Shown piece after piece: positions 1-22,179 of a stretch of DNA of 64,000 bases. The stretch's first letter is position 1. Every line of letters starts with the position of its first letter. The stretch is from Charina bottae (taxonomy: Eukaryota; Chordata; Lepidosauria; Squamata; Charinaidae), in contig JALMGJ010000015.1 of NCBI GenBank assembly GCA_023362775.1, forward strand, positions 25,199,001 through 25,263,000, in the 5' to 3' direction. The position numbers were made by a program, and so were the translations under genes. The notes beneath the pieces are model-generated. The model was not told the origin of the DNA. It saw only the letters and a list, made by a program, of their open reading frames with translations, and did no database searches.

Positions 1-5444
<5,444 letters not shown>

Positions 5445-6700
5445 AACCAGTTCGTGACGCAGAGCGGCAGGGCGGATTCGGGCCTCCTCTCCACGCCGAG
5501 AGGCGCTGGGGGAAGCCTGGCCCGGTTTGGAGGTGGCTTGTAAGCAGGCCAGACAGCGAGGGGGGCCGGAAGCGCCATTTTTGAGGCCCCTTTGATTTTG
5601 GTTCAGAGCTGCTCTGAGCGACCCGCCCGTTGTGGAACACACACGGTTCTCTGCCTGGGCCTCCCGCTTAGCCGTCCTCACCAGAACCGTTTGTTCACCC
5701 GCCAACAAGGATTAGGGTACCCAGCAGCCTGAGTCAACCTGCATGTTGGATGCAAGGGCTTTCCTCCAATTGCTCCGTGCGTGGTGCCCAGGGTGGAGCC
5801 ACTAGCGGGACTCGAGGTTTATCAACAGTTCTGGGTGCTGTCACCGAGAGGAGGCCCAGCTTTGGCTGGAGGATCTCCCGAAAGTTAATTTGAATCTCCT
5901 GTAGGAGGTGGCAGTTCCCAGAAAGAGCTCTTGTTCACTTGTCCGAAGCAGCGTGCGCCACTTGCAGCATTGTCCCGCTTCCCTCTCACCTGTTACGGGG
6001 GTCTGGCCCTGAACAGCCCTTCTCACGGGTTTCTTCCTGGCCACCTTTCCCTTGTACCTCGGGGGTTCCTCTCTCAAGCACCTTCCCATGCACTTGGACA
6101 GGAGGGGTACTCTGGCTTGTACCCACGCAGCACACCCGGAGCTACCTCTGCGTGGAGAGGGATTTTGTAGAGTTTCAAAACAGGCCGTTGCATTGCAGAA
6201 TTGAGAAAAGCAGCTGTTTCAGTTCTGCTGCACCAGCGTCTCCTTCTGCAAGGCCCCCTTGCCTACGCCAGGCTCTCTCCTGTGATCCGTGTCTGCCACC
6301 TGGTGTCTGCTGGGGAACCTGCACCACAATTTGCTCCAGTGGAGAACTAAGGTTAAGCTGCCCAGTTCCTGACTCCGATGGCCGCGGTTTCCAGGAGGCA
6401 CCTGATTCGTATTCAGCACATTGAATGGTTCTTGGCGAGGTGCGGTCCAGCCGTTCTAGCTGACAGCAGAAGGTTCCGAGAATTGGGGCTCATCAGTATC
6501 TAAAGGGAGGCCGCAAGCTCCTTACGCCATCCAGGTCTGCAGCCTAGCAACGTCTTCATGAAAACCCCTTCGTTGAAGAAATTCAGGAACAGCAACATAA
6601 ATGAAGTGTAATTTTAGGGCACATGCACTGGAGAGGCTTGTATTTTGTTTTCAACGGGCTGCTGTATTTTAATAAAGATTTAATAAAGGCTGCAGATCTG
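5445..6700 (+). other. SPG7: SPG7 3' UTR with tandem poly(A) signals
   Basis: About 1.25 kb follow the SPG7 stop with no further coding support. Two canonical AATAAA hexamers lie at 6671-6676 and 6682-6687. A PLE fragment begins just after, at about 6700, so cleavage near 6700 is the natural end of the transcript. The exact cleavage site is inferred. Confidence 0.75.
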
Positions 6701-6785
6701 ATATGTCTATGAAGGTTCTCAGTCATCCAGGTGGAATTGTCTGTAGCTTGAATCATGTCAACTGGATCTGCAGATCTGAGTATCG
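6700..6785 (-). mobile_element. Truncated Penelope-like element fragment
   Basis: The reverse complement of this stretch (motifs GATTCAAGCTACAGACAATT and CCTGGATGACTGAGAACCTTC) matches the distal part of the PLE copy at 18555-18690 almost base for base. It lacks the hammerhead-like core. It lies just downstream of the SPG7 poly(A) signals. Confidence 0.65.
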
Positions 6786-7019
6786 TTGAACCTTAAGGGG
6801 GCTTAACTAGGAAAACCGTATTTCCTGTTCCCTGTTCTGAACAATGTTGCCCTCGGATTTCAGGATGGGGGATATGATGATGGTTTCTTTCTTTGCTTTT
6901 TCTAGAATCTCCCACCTCTCTCTCGTAAAAAATGTGTTTGTTACATTTGTGAAACCACGATTTAGTGCTATATGATCATCTTTCCAAACAATTGTATGTT
7001 GCCCAATATTTACACACCA

Positions 7020-7285
7020 TTCAAAAGAGACTAAAAAAGGTAAGAAGGAAACAAAGACCAGAACACATCCTCTCCAGCAGCCAACACCCAAATACGCAGG
7101 GATTAACACCAGACAAACAAGCAGAAAACAATGCCCTAATCAGGAACTACCAAGGAGAAAACCACACCCCCACCAACACTGGCAGGGCAAGCCACTGTAC
7201 ATAATGGGGAACAGAACTCCACAGTCACCAGCAGTGAAGATGTTACCTAGTTGGGTAATGAAACATCTGCAAGCACTCCACATTA
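7020..7285 (+). mobile_element. Penelope-like element 3' portion
   Basis: The segment shares a string of landmarks with the minus-strand copy at 32202-32387: AGGAACTACCAAGGAGA, a CACCCCCACCAACAC stretch, GTGAAGATGTTACC...GGTAATGAAACATCTGCAAG and a terminal ACTCCACA. It probably includes the end of the element's coding region upstream, but no intact ORF remains. It lies between SPG7 and RPL13. Confidence 0.7.
7233..7268 (+). ncRNA. Hammerhead-ribozyme-like core in the PLE copy
   Basis: Read as RNA, the segment holds the hammerhead order: a TGAAGA box (consensus CUGANGA; here preceded by G), a helix II with TTACC paired to GGTAA around a small loop, then GAAAC (GAAA at 7260-7263). The change of C to U-type positions in the first box suggests a degenerate, possibly inactive, motif. 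Hammerhead motifs in Penelope-like elements are established; catalytic activity here is not shown. Confidence 0.5.
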
Positions 7286-7289
7286 TCCA

Positions 7290-8050
7290 ACTATTTAAAA
7301 AATGCTTTATTACTAAATTTAAAAAGCACCTAATTTAGCCTTAATTGCCTATTTCCATTGCTTCTTCAGCATGACTGGTTGTTTCTGCTGATATGGTGCA
7401 ACCGCCTGTAACTATTATCTGTTGTGGCAACAACAAGGGTTTAATGTTACCTTAAATACTGTGGAGTTCAAGATAATGCATTTTCCTCCTAATGCTAGTG
7501 AGGGCACTTCTGTACTTGGTGTGATAGAAAATGCCTTTTTGCAAATGATCTTGCAGGGTTTTATAAAACGTGGATGTGGCTGACCTGCCTTCTTTACACG
7601 TGGAAGCTTGGTAAAGCTGCAGACCTTTGCTTTAACAGGCAGAGGTCAGAGTGGCATGGCTTCTGATCAACAGCAAAAGCCAGTTTCTTAGGGCCAGCCC
7701 TGTTACGCTCCCGTCCTTGACTCATGAACAGCACCAGTTGTGATTTGTTGCTAGAGGTAAATTTGAAAGCCTTGGAATGTTGTAGGAATACAAATTCGTG
7801 AGCCCAATATCATCATTGATCATTGGGGATGTTTAGATACGTGGTTGAGCACCAAGGGTCTCTGGCCAATTCTGTGGTATCTATACCAGTCTTCCTGCAT
7901 TAGATGCTGTCCAGATATTACAGACTACAACTCGCATCATCTTCAACAAGGATATCCATTACGTCTATGGAGGGAAGGCACCAGATTAGGAAAAAGCGAT
8001 CTGCATTTCTTCGGCTTCATAAAAGGCGGTGCAACCAATGGGGTGAGGAG
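7290..8050. other. SPG7-RPL13 intergenic interval, no gene seen
   Basis: AT-leaning sequence after the PLE copy. I found no exon-like reading frame, RNA gene or recognised repeat between the PLE and the GC-rich RPL13 promoter. Confidence 0.6.
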
Positions 8051-8249
8051 GATGGCTCCTTTAAGTTAGGCGCCATCTTTGCGAGGGGCAAAGCGACTGG
8101 AAACTCGAATTGGCAATTCCGCTGCGCGGATTGGTCGCGGTGAATTAGCGTAACTTCCGGGGCGCCTTGGCCGCGGCGCCGGCAACATATCCCGGCGTCC
8201 GTCGCGCCGCCTCTTTCTTTTTCCGGCCGGCCATTTTCTCTCCCAGGAG
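8050..8249 (+). promoter_or_regulatory. RPL13: RPL13 promoter region and noncoding first exon with pyrimidine-tract (TOP-like) start
   Basis: A GC-rich region ends in the pyrimidine run CCTCTTTCTTTTTCC at about 8207-8223. This is followed by GGCCGGCCATTTTCTCTCCCAGGAG and a splice donor (GTGAGT from 8250). Ribosomal protein genes start transcription within such a 5' terminal oligopyrimidine tract and usually place a splice just before or at the ATG. The first coding exon begins at 9293 with the ATG only 14 bases in, fitting that design. The exact start site within the tract is inferred. GC-rich sequence continues into intron 1 to about 8770. Confidence 0.75.
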
Positions 8250-9300
8250 GTGAGTTCTCGTGCTGGGGGGGAGCCCGGGACCGCATCCGCCGCCATCCGC
8301 CTCCCGCGCTGCGGAGGCGACTCCCGAGGCGGCCGAGGGGCCTCCGGAGGGCCTCGCGGCTGAGCTCCGGTGGCTCGGAGGGCGAGAAGCGGAGCCGTGG
8401 CCCGGATCGAAGGGCCTCTTGACCCGGCGGCGCCTCCCGTTGGAGGGTCTCGGTGGCGGGCCGCGGAAATCCCGCGTCCTCCGGAGCGCGTGCGAGCTGA
8501 GGCGGGAGGCCCCGTCCGTTAAAGCAGGCCGGGCGGAGCCGTAGGTGGCCCGCCGGAGTTAGCGGCCGGGTGGGCAAGCTTGGCCCGGCATTTCGGCCGC
8601 CGGCCCGGGGCCTCCGGGGGAGAGCGAGAAGGAAGTCCGTAGCAGGGGCGCCTCTTCGGGGGTTCCAGAGCCTCGGGCGGGGCTGCGACCTCCCGGACGA
8701 GCCTGGCATCCGGGCGTCCCCTTTGCAGCGCCCCTCCTGGCCTCGCCAGCCCGTTTCCCGGGTCTAAATCTTAATGCGCTTGCCCCGTTAAAGCCGCGCG
8801 GGCGGTTCACCGAGGCTCCCGCGGACATCGGGCCACGATCCACAAGAAGGTTTTGTGGGGGCTCAGTAAACTTAAAATTCTGCGGTGTTAAAGGGACCAT
8901 AATAACAGGGCAATTTACTTAAATTAAGAGACTTACAAGCTGCTCCAGACGGTCGAAACCAGCTCTGGAATGCATACCTTTCCCGTCGTTGTAGACTCAG
9001 TTTAAAACAAAGCAGGTGTAAATGAAATGATGGGAAATGCTTTTCTTAACATCTAGGCAGGACGTCAGTTGAAAGGGATTTGATGTATCTCGCTGTCTGT
9101 GTGTGTCAATTCAGTAATCTTCCCTCCGCTGGTAGGATGCAGTATTGATGTGTCGGCAGCCCTGCCAGGTGCTGTGTGGGACATCCAGCTGTGCTGCTGG
9201 GGAAAAGTGAAATATGTTTTTGGCGATGAAGTCGCTGCTGAAATGGTATCCAGAAGGGGCTTAGCGTAACCCGGCCGGTTTTGTATTTTCAGGGATCTAA

Positions 9301-14130
<4,830 letters not shown>

Positions 14131-15165
14131 ACTGCTTGGACAGATTTGCCCAATAAAGAGGAGAGCTTTGGGATGGTGTGGTGTCCTCCTGTGTTTGGAT
14201 GCGGCAGTGGGAAGGGGGGGATGGAGGTGTTGCCTCAGAAATGGGGTGCCTCTGCCATCCTCTGCACGCCTGGCAGTGAGGGACTCGCTGGGCTTCGCAT
14301 GGCTGGGCAGGGACTGGGACAGTTCCAGCATTTGGTTTGCTGGCCGTGATTGAGGGCAGTCGGGGCCCTTATTGCCTGGGTGGTTGGGAACACACGGGCA
14401 GGCTGCCAGCACTGGCATACTGGTTGAAAGCAACACAGGAGGAAGAGCGGGCTGTTTGTCCAAGGTTCAGGTGGGTCACATAAGATTTTCGGTGTACTGG
14501 AGGAGCCTGCAAGGGATCGGAGAGGAAAAGTCATTCATGTTTTGGAGTGCTGTCTTAATGCTTCACTGTACAATATAAACATAGAAGTTTTTCCAAGTGG
14601 GATCAAGTGATGCTTCTTAGCAAAATTGGGGTGGGGGGAGGTGTTGAGGTGTTTCCTACCATAACTGCATTTTGTCTTCTAAATCCAGACGGCCGCAAAG
14701 GGAATGTGCAGCTAATGTTTTGTCTTGCTTTTGTTTGGGTTTTTTGTTTTTAACTATCCTGAGGTGCGCCCCCTTCACCTCTGGTGCATTCCGTCGATGG
14801 TGGAATGGTGGCCAGAATCAGTAGACGGACGTCCTGAGAAATGCCCTGGACTCGAAGGAAGGATAGAGCTGGGGCCTCTTGGGCAGATCTGTGCGTGTGC
14901 CTTCTAGTGCCCTCTGGTGGAAGTGTGCCTGCTGTTTGGCAGAAGGGGGGGTGGGGTGGGGGGCAGATGGCTTAGGAAGTGTTTGCTTTTTGAAATCTTT
15001 CAACAACACGGGGCCCTTACTGTGGGCGGCTGGTGGGGGCACGTGCGGTGTGGTTTTCTCCAGGTAGGTCTTTACAGGGAATAAGCCAAGGGAATTACAT
15101 TTAGGCATCAGTTTTGGGATGGGGAGCCAGGCTGGGACTTCTGTTAGCTGCTTTAAGAAGATGCT

Positions 15166-15345
15166 AGATCCAGTTTGGTGTGGTTAAGGCATCAGGCTAG
15201 AAGCCAGGAGCCCGTGAATTCTACCCCGCCTTGGACACGAAGCCAGCTGGGTGACCCTGGGCCAGTCACTTCCTCTCAGCCCCAGGAAGGAGGCAATGGC
15301 AACCACTCCTGAAAAACCTTGCCAAGAAAACTGCGGGGACGGGAA
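15166..15345 (+). mobile_element. tRNA-derived SINE of Sauria/Squam type
   Basis: The head reads CAGTTTGGTGTGGTTAAGGC with an A-box-like start, followed by a B-box-like GTGAATTCTACCCCGCC. The body contains GGTGACCCTGGGCCAGTCAC and ends GAGGCAATGGCAACCACTCC...CCTTGCCAAGAAAACTGC. This order is that of the squamate Sauria/Squam SINEs, which depend on RTE-BovB for movement; a BovB copy lies at 47853-49125. Family naming is from memory. Confidence 0.8.
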
Positions 15346-16724
15346 AAAGTCTTGCCTCAGTTCCAGTTGCAGAGGCAGCAGTCTCCACACGGTGGCAGCA
15401 AGCTGTCGAGCTACTGGAGGAGACCCGCCACCCTACCGCCTGGAAGGGTGGTGGGAACGCCAGACCTGAGGAGCAGACCTTTGGCACTACGTTCATGTTC
15501 TGAGCTGTACAAATGGCCCTTCCTTGGCACCTCGTTCCGCATTGCTCGAGCTGTGCTTTAGCAGAGCAAATTCTGCTCAGGTTCCCGGATTCAATACGTG
15601 CCAAAGGATTGTGATGCGGGGGGGGGGGCCTGTTTAAGGTGCAGAAACATACTAGCCTATAATACATCTTGGGGATTTCAGGACCTGCAAAGCAACTACC
15701 CCTGTGTTCCGCAGCAGCCTCTCCCAGCTGAGTGCCCTCCAAAAAACGCCAAATTGCCACGCGTTCAGAGGGCATCAAGAGACTTCCTTACAAAGAAGTG
15801 CAGAGCAATTACCTTCCTGCTTAATCTTTTAAAGCTTTCGGTGGGAAGGAGACGGCTAGTTGTGCTGCCTGCGGAGTACAGGGTCCGTTTCAGCGGGCAG
15901 ATGGCAGAATAGGTCAGAGTCTGTCCCCAGGCACCTGATCTTGCCATACATTCCTTTGCAGACGTCCCTTTTTTGTGGTTTACTGGCTAGGCCCCTTCGA
16001 GCTAGAAGCAGCTCAACTGTTGCGGAGAATCCTCGGACAGGAGAACTCTTCGGACATCTGTTGGACGAGGCACGTCAGCAGCAGGCCTCGTGAGGCAATT
16101 GGCGCAGGCAACTGTTCCCGAGCCTTCCCCAGGAAGCAGTCAACGCTGCCAACTGTTCTCATTAGAAACAGGACATCCTCCCTCTTCGGAGATCTGCCGC
16201 ACGCGTGCTCTTAATGGGCTCTGAGCAAAGTAGCCAGATTTCCGTGCACCAGCTGCTCCGGCTGTCGGCACAGATGGGAAAGTGGCTACTCCAGTTACAC
16301 CTTCCTGGCTTGCAAGGGCTGCAAACCTTTGGATGGGTGCAAACTCCCTTCTCAGCCCAGCGCGTCTTGACGGGAAGGCGATCCTGATAGGCAAACCCTT
16401 TCCGCTTGGAGGAGGTTGGGTGGTGGCTTCCTCTGTCAGTGGTCACTTTGTCCTTCACTGGTCAGTTTGGTTCAGTAGCCCCAGTTCTAGAATTGTGCGG
16501 AAAGTGTTCCTCTCCATTGTACGAGCTGAAGTGTCCTTGCTGACCGAAGGCCCTCAAATGCTCCTGTCCGTTCTAAGGGTTTTGGTTCCGTTTTCAGCCT
16601 TCTGTTTTGGCTCTGCTTTCTGAGATGTGGTGACCAGAGCTGCTTGCAGGATTCCTAGCAGGAGAAGAGCCACGTTAGTCTCTGGTAGCCAAAAACCAGA
16701 AGGATTTGGGGTTTTTTCTTTTCC

Positions 16725-16799
16725 AACTAACCAATGTGATTAAAAGGCAGAAGCTGCAGCTGCAGAAAGCTGCTACCTTTTAATCCAATTGGTTAGTCA
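16725..16799. repeat. Hairpin-forming inverted repeat
   Basis: AACTAACCAATGTGATTAAA at 16725-16744 and the right arm ending in TTTTAATCCAATTGGTTAGT (to 16797) are near-perfect inverted repeats. The centre is rich in GCTGCAGC. The flank (GTTAGTCTCTGGTAGCCA, from about 16675) resembles a common amniote interspersed repeat, so the hairpin is probably two copies of a repeat end joined head to head. Confidence 0.6.
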
Positions 16800-17552
16800 G
16801 AAAAGGGGCCATCAGACTCCTGATGTTTTGCAGGATTCCTGTAATTGCATTCAGTGAAGATATATCACCGGAGACATTTAGCAATATGTAGGAGTCCTCC
16901 TGAAATAAGCCAACCTTTCTGGTGATGATCAAGGCACCCAAGCTGGAGGACGATGGGGGGGGGGGGCTAGCAAAACAAAGCTCTACAGCCACTATGGCTC
17001 GCGGATTGGTCAGGGCTCAGATGCCTTGACAGCATCCCGATGGAAGTGTCTTCGCTGTCAGGAGCAAATCCAATACAGAGTCAGTGGATTGGAGTGGACT
17101 ATAAGCCCTGTCAGTCAATGCATCAAAGCAATCCGCAGCTGGTTCAGGAAGTACATCCTGCCCACTGAGAGTGCAAGAGAGAGGCTCATCTACAGGGGGC
17201 TGAGGTGGGAAAGGGTCTGTGTCCAGGAGCCAAGGAGGATGGGCTGGGCAGAAGGAACAGGTCTTCCAAGATGTAGGCCTGGAGCTGGACCTGGGTCTTG
17301 AGTTCATGGCTTCACGTTCCTGACCTCACTTTCTCGCCTGAAGGTGGATAACAGTGATGGCCAACCTCACAGGGTTCCTGCAGGGATAAAAGAGCGAACT
17401 GTCATCCAGGAGAGGCCAAGACTGGTGTCTTTTAAGCCATCATGGCCATGTTGACACTTCCACTGTCCACCTGCACCTTCTGTGACCCTGCCGGGCGGGG
17501 AGGGCTGAATTCAGCAGAGGAGCCCTGGGACACAGATGGAACCGGGCCAGCC

Positions 17553-17575
17553 CTTGGCTTGGCTTGGCTTGGCTT
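17553..17575. repeat. Short (TTGGC)n tandem array
   Basis: Four to five copies of the pentamer TTGGC in tandem, breaking into TTGTATTGTATT. Minor array with no evident function. Confidence 0.85.
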
Positions 17576-18554
17576 GTATTGTATTAATTGTCGCAGACAA
17601 GAAAACCAAGAGTCTCTGAAGAGACTCTCAGGGAGCCTCTGTAACGTTGCAGTTAAGCTGATCGCGTCCTCCCTGTTTTCTATAGGCCAGAGAAGCCTCG
17701 GGAGCAGTGTTGCATCTCAAGAGGGAGGCTTGCTATCCTGACCACCTCCAAGCCCCCCACCCCACCCCGTGGGGCAGCTCAGCTCCCAGGTTCTCCTCCC
17801 CCCCACACACACACACTTTCCGGTGGGGAAAAAGCAGATTGAGCAGCTCCTTTCAAAGCAGAGCCAACAGCACAGCTCTTCTGGGCTTGGGCAGGATCCT
17901 CAGAGCCCAAAGAATTCTCTGGAGCCAAGGAGAATCCGAGGACTCTCATTTAATCAGCAAGTGACTTCTTTTGATTGAGCACATTAATTAGGCCCACGCC
18001 CTGGCAATTCCTTGGCACAAGCCCTGGGAGCCCAGCCTTTCCTGCAATGGTGGCGCGAGAAGCTGTCGGGGCTCCCTGGAATGGCAAAGATGCCCTCGAG
18101 CTGAGCAGGTGTCTCTCCGGAGCTATCGAGGTGTCTCTCTTAGCAGCCATGTGGACGTGCTTTGCCTTTGCCTTCTGCCAAGGTGGTTTTCATTTTCCCA
18201 GTCTGTTCTTCTAACTGGGAACTTCCTGGTGGCCTCCTGCCCATTCTAACCAGGCCGGCCCTCTCCTGTTGAGCTTCCAAACCCAAGATGGTCAGCTGCT
18301 GCTGCTGCCACCATCTCCTGGGAGTTGTGGAGGGGGGGCCTCAGGCACAATCTTTCCCCTATTTTCCTTCCTGCTTTGTCTTCTGTGCCTAGGAAGATTA
18401 AGACCATTTCGCAAACTCAACAACAGCAAGGTAATCTTAATGATCCTCCTTTGGATGATAAAGGGACTTGGAAATAAACATCTCAAATAACCATGACCTA
18501 GCCCCAGGTGCGAGGTCACACAGCCACCCTAGAAACATATTTAAGGATTCCCTT

Positions 18555-18690
18555 ACAAACTTTGCTCAGACTGAAGAAGCTCCTTGGATAAGGAGCGAAA
18601 CGTTTCCACTGAGAAAATAGAAATCCAGTTGACATGATTCAAGCTACAGACAATTCCACCTGGATGACTGAGAACCTTCATCGACATCCT
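18555..18690 (+). mobile_element. Penelope-like element terminal module
   Basis: A PLE end carrying a complete-looking hammerhead-like core at 18571-18601. This is followed by TTTCCACTGAGAAAATAGAA and the distal sequence (GATTCAAGCTACAGACAATT, CCTGGATGACTGAGAACC) shared with the minus-strand fragment at 6700-6785. It is a different PLE subfamily from the 7020 and 32202 copies, because the sequence after GAAACG differs. Confidence 0.7.
18571..18605 (+). ncRNA. Hammerhead-ribozyme-like core with intact helix II
   Basis: Read as RNA: CTGAAGA, then a seven-base-pair helix II (GCTCCTT pairing with AAGGAGC around a GGAT loop), then GAAA (18597-18600) and CGTTTC. This matches the conserved hammerhead order CUGANGA - helix II - GAAA with the very short helix III described for Penelope-like elements. 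Self-cleavage may need a dimeric arrangement and is not demonstrated. Confidence 0.6.
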
Positions 18691-21600
18691 GGGAGTTGAG
18701 TTCCACAGCCCACCAAAAATCACTGGTTGAGTCTGAGGAGGGACATCCAGCTGCTCCCCCTGCCTAGGCAAGGTCACAGACTGATTCACACAACTGACTG
18801 GATAGGTTTAAACACAGCTTTAGGCCTCTGTGCAACTGCAAAGGAGACGGAAATGCAATTTGAGAGGGGCACATCTGTAGTGTAAAAAAGGTGGGGTGTC
18901 TCGAGCAGGACGGTGAGCAGCACCTCCATCAATGGCCCTCTTAGGAGAAAATGCTCAGTCTCGTGGCCTTCGGGCCTGCCATGGGCCAACCTCTACTTCT
19001 GGCAACGCAAACACAATCCACCTTCCTCCAAGGGTTCTGGGGATACACAGAGAACCTGCACCTCTCCGCTGAGTCACCGCACCTGTGCGTACGAAAGGCC
19101 AGAAGTCCAATGAGGAGATAAAAGCACTCTACACAATGCCCTCTGTGTGCATCATTTTACGTCTTGGGGATGGTATCCAAGCTGCCAGGTTGTAATGATC
19201 AAGATCCAGCCGTCAGAACGCTCACCCTTACTTGAAGCATGACCTTGTGATTGCATTGGAGTGTGTTTCCATGCCCTTACGTGCCGGAAGGATTGCAGGT
19301 GTGGAAGGGGGCGGAAAAGGGCTTGTGCCAGGGGTGCTGCCATGCAGGCTGTTGGCAGGATAACTTGTGAATTCAGGGATGACCTTCAGATGACGGAGCA
19401 CGTGGCTGTAAACGCGAGAAGCAAGGTTGCAGACTGACAAACCTTCCGTTATGCATCATACCTTTTTTGTTCCCGAAAGGAAAAAATAATGTGCAGCATA
19501 CGCAAAAGCGACGGAGTTGAGGAGTGACTCACGGTGATCTGCTGTGGCTGAACAGATAAAATACTCTGGTCTGGAGCTAAAACTTCTCAATAGTGGAATG
19601 TTTCAGTTCAAAATATGGTTCAGATTTGGGTTTGCTGATTTGGGGGTGGGGTGTCCAAAGCCAATAATGGATTATTCTGTCAATGCATTTTAACTCTTTT
19701 GTGCCTATAAACTCATCACTTCGTGTTCTTCCTGCTTTAAAGGGCCATTTTGAAATGAGGGCTCTGCTCTCCTCCTTCCTCTTCCCAAACCTGAAATTAA
19801 AACTTCAGCCCCACTGGGGGCAATGCAAACGCCAGGAAAATATGAACCTCTGGAGGCAAGATCTGGTTCTTGCACCTTTAAATTAGAGGGGAGGAGCCCG
19901 TTCTGGGAAGAGGAAGGGCTTACGAGGGGGTGCTTGTGGGGAACACGTTGGAGCAGGGGGGGTTGCGTTCTTGCTGATTTAGAGCACCTCTCTCTGGGCT
20001 GAAAGGCGGAGCACGAAAAAGTGTGTTGGAAGGCATTGGCGCTGCTGGGTATGACAATATTGCCTTTGTTTTGCTCTGGGCAGCCAGGTATGTCAGTTCG
20101 GGACGCTGCACCTCTGGGAACGGCAAAGCTTAAATGAGGATGGCGAATTGGCCATCAGCAGCCCTCAGGCACCGAGCCTCAGAACGCGGCCCCCTTGCCT
20201 CACGAAGGATGGATGGAGCAATAAGGCAGTTAATGAAACCCATCTATCTCAGGCCGCTGCCCCTGCAGAGGGGGGAGACTGTCCCTGGCCAGGCACAGGC
20301 TTCACCCCGGGCCAGCCAGGGGTAGCGGGGCTGCCCCGGCTAGCATGGGGCGGGGGGGGGGGGTACCTGCAGCCTGAGGCGAGCCTTGCGGGAGGGGGCG
20401 GCTGAGGCACGGAGTAGGACCCAATCTGGGCGGGCAGGATGCTGCAGGAGCTTCTGTTCGCATCTGTTTGCTCGTCCGTCAGTCTTAGTTGCTTCTCTCT
20501 GACCACCTCAGTTCCTACCCTGCCCTGTGAAGCACCTGCCCGGTTTACCATGGACGGGCCGCCGGTGCTGTGCGGCTGAAGGTGTCAAGCCAAGCCGGAG
20601 GCCATGAGGTCTCCATGCCCCGGAGCCCACAGAGAAAGGATGCCTGCAAGAGAACGATACTTACCACTTCCGTGCTGATTGGAAGTATTAAAAAGGCTTT
20701 CTCTGCATTAACCTTTTCTTGTTTGGTTTTATAAGATTGGCTATTATTATTTTTATTGTTATTTCTCTTATTGTAGATGGGATAGAGAAACGGTGCCTTG
20801 ATTCTTTGCAAGCAGAGGCTGGAAATGTCCACCTATAAGCAGGCATCTATAAAGTGTCTTTATTATTTATTGTGTATTTATTACTACAGCTGCTATGCTA
20901 CTCCATGGCCAAAGGCACTAATAAAAATGAAAATCAATACAATCACCAATGAATATAATGTGCTAGTATTCAGGGGTAGCTTGATCTTCCTTGTCCCAAA
21001 ATGCCTTTTTGAAGAGCCATGTTTTTGTGGCTTTCCCAAACTTGTAGTAAGGGGGTGGGGTGGGGTGGGGGGCAGGATGCCTTGCCTGGGGAAAACGAGG
21101 AGAGGCCAAAGGCTAGCAGAGGCCAGGAGCCCGATGTGTGCCTTGGGGACCTTCCGTGGGATCCTGGAAGGGGGTGAAAATTGTTCTACATGCTTGGGAG
21201 GGCATGGCAGCACAGCGTCCACGGCTCCAGGAGGGCCCTGGGGCGTGGGGTGAAAACCATTGCCCCTTCCCTCCCTCCTCTCCTTGGGGCAAGAGCCCTG
21301 AAGCCACTTTTATCCCGCTTCCTGCAGCCTTGGCTGGGATTCCCCTGCCCCATTGCAAGAGAAGTCTCTGAGCACCTGCAGAATCCTCTCCCTTTCACGC
21401 GTGACTGACCTTGATGCCGCCAGGCCCGCGGCTCTGTGCCTGGGGGGGCCCGGCCTCTCCCCTGAAGGCACCCAGGAAGGGGACCCCACCCCCTCACGTC
21501 GCTTGGCCAGCCGTACAGGAATCCAGCAGCCGTGAGAGGGGGAGACCCGGAATGCTGGCTCTAACATCGGGTTTCAGGGCCTGTTCAGGTCATGGAAACA

Positions 21601-22179
21601 ACCCCAGCATTTGCTCCTCTGAAGAGCCTTTGCTCTGATAAAGGGGGGTGTTGCTGGCAAAAGGGGGCTGCTGGGGGGCGTTGAATGCCTGGAGAGCCAC
21701 TACTTGAGCTGGACTGAGTCTCCCCAGTCCCTGAGCCACCCAGCACTGTCAGGTGAATCAGCTTAATCCTCAATTTTGGCTCTCCCAAAGTTTTGAAAAT
21801 GGCAGCCGAACTGAGGCTGCTCTCCCCTCTCAGGGCATCCCCAGCCGAGGTGGAGATCTCAAGAGTGCAAACTGATTGTCCAAAGTTGGGTATTGGGAGA
21901 GCCTGATTACCCGCAGAATCAGTTTATCGGTTATTGTCAAGGGCAGGTTATCCTAAGTTGTGACCGCAGGGGCAAGCCTTCTATTGCTGGCGGGCAGGGT
22001 TTCCCACCCCACCCCGCCCCGCAGCGGTAGGTGCAGGGCTGGCCCCGATCCCCTCAAAGAGGATCTCCTGCTTGCAGCTGGGGGGGGCGTTGGGGGTCAA
22101 ACGGTTTTTTGGAAGCTGAGCCCCAAGAGCAGCTCAAACGCCTTGTTTCCACCAGGAGACTTGCCAAAGGGACAGCTGG

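Larger units (their letters stand above)
14160..22170. other. RPL13-CPNE7 intergenic interval: repeats, no supported gene
   Basis: Eight kilobases with no reading frame resembling an exon of a recognisable protein. It contains the SINE at 15166, a hairpin-forming repeat at 16725, a short TTGGC tandem array at 17553, the PLE copy at 18555, and GC-rich stretches with poly-G runs (for example 15619, 16956, 20350). The corresponding human interval contains no protein gene that I recall. Small noncoding genes cannot be excluded. Confidence 0.6.
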
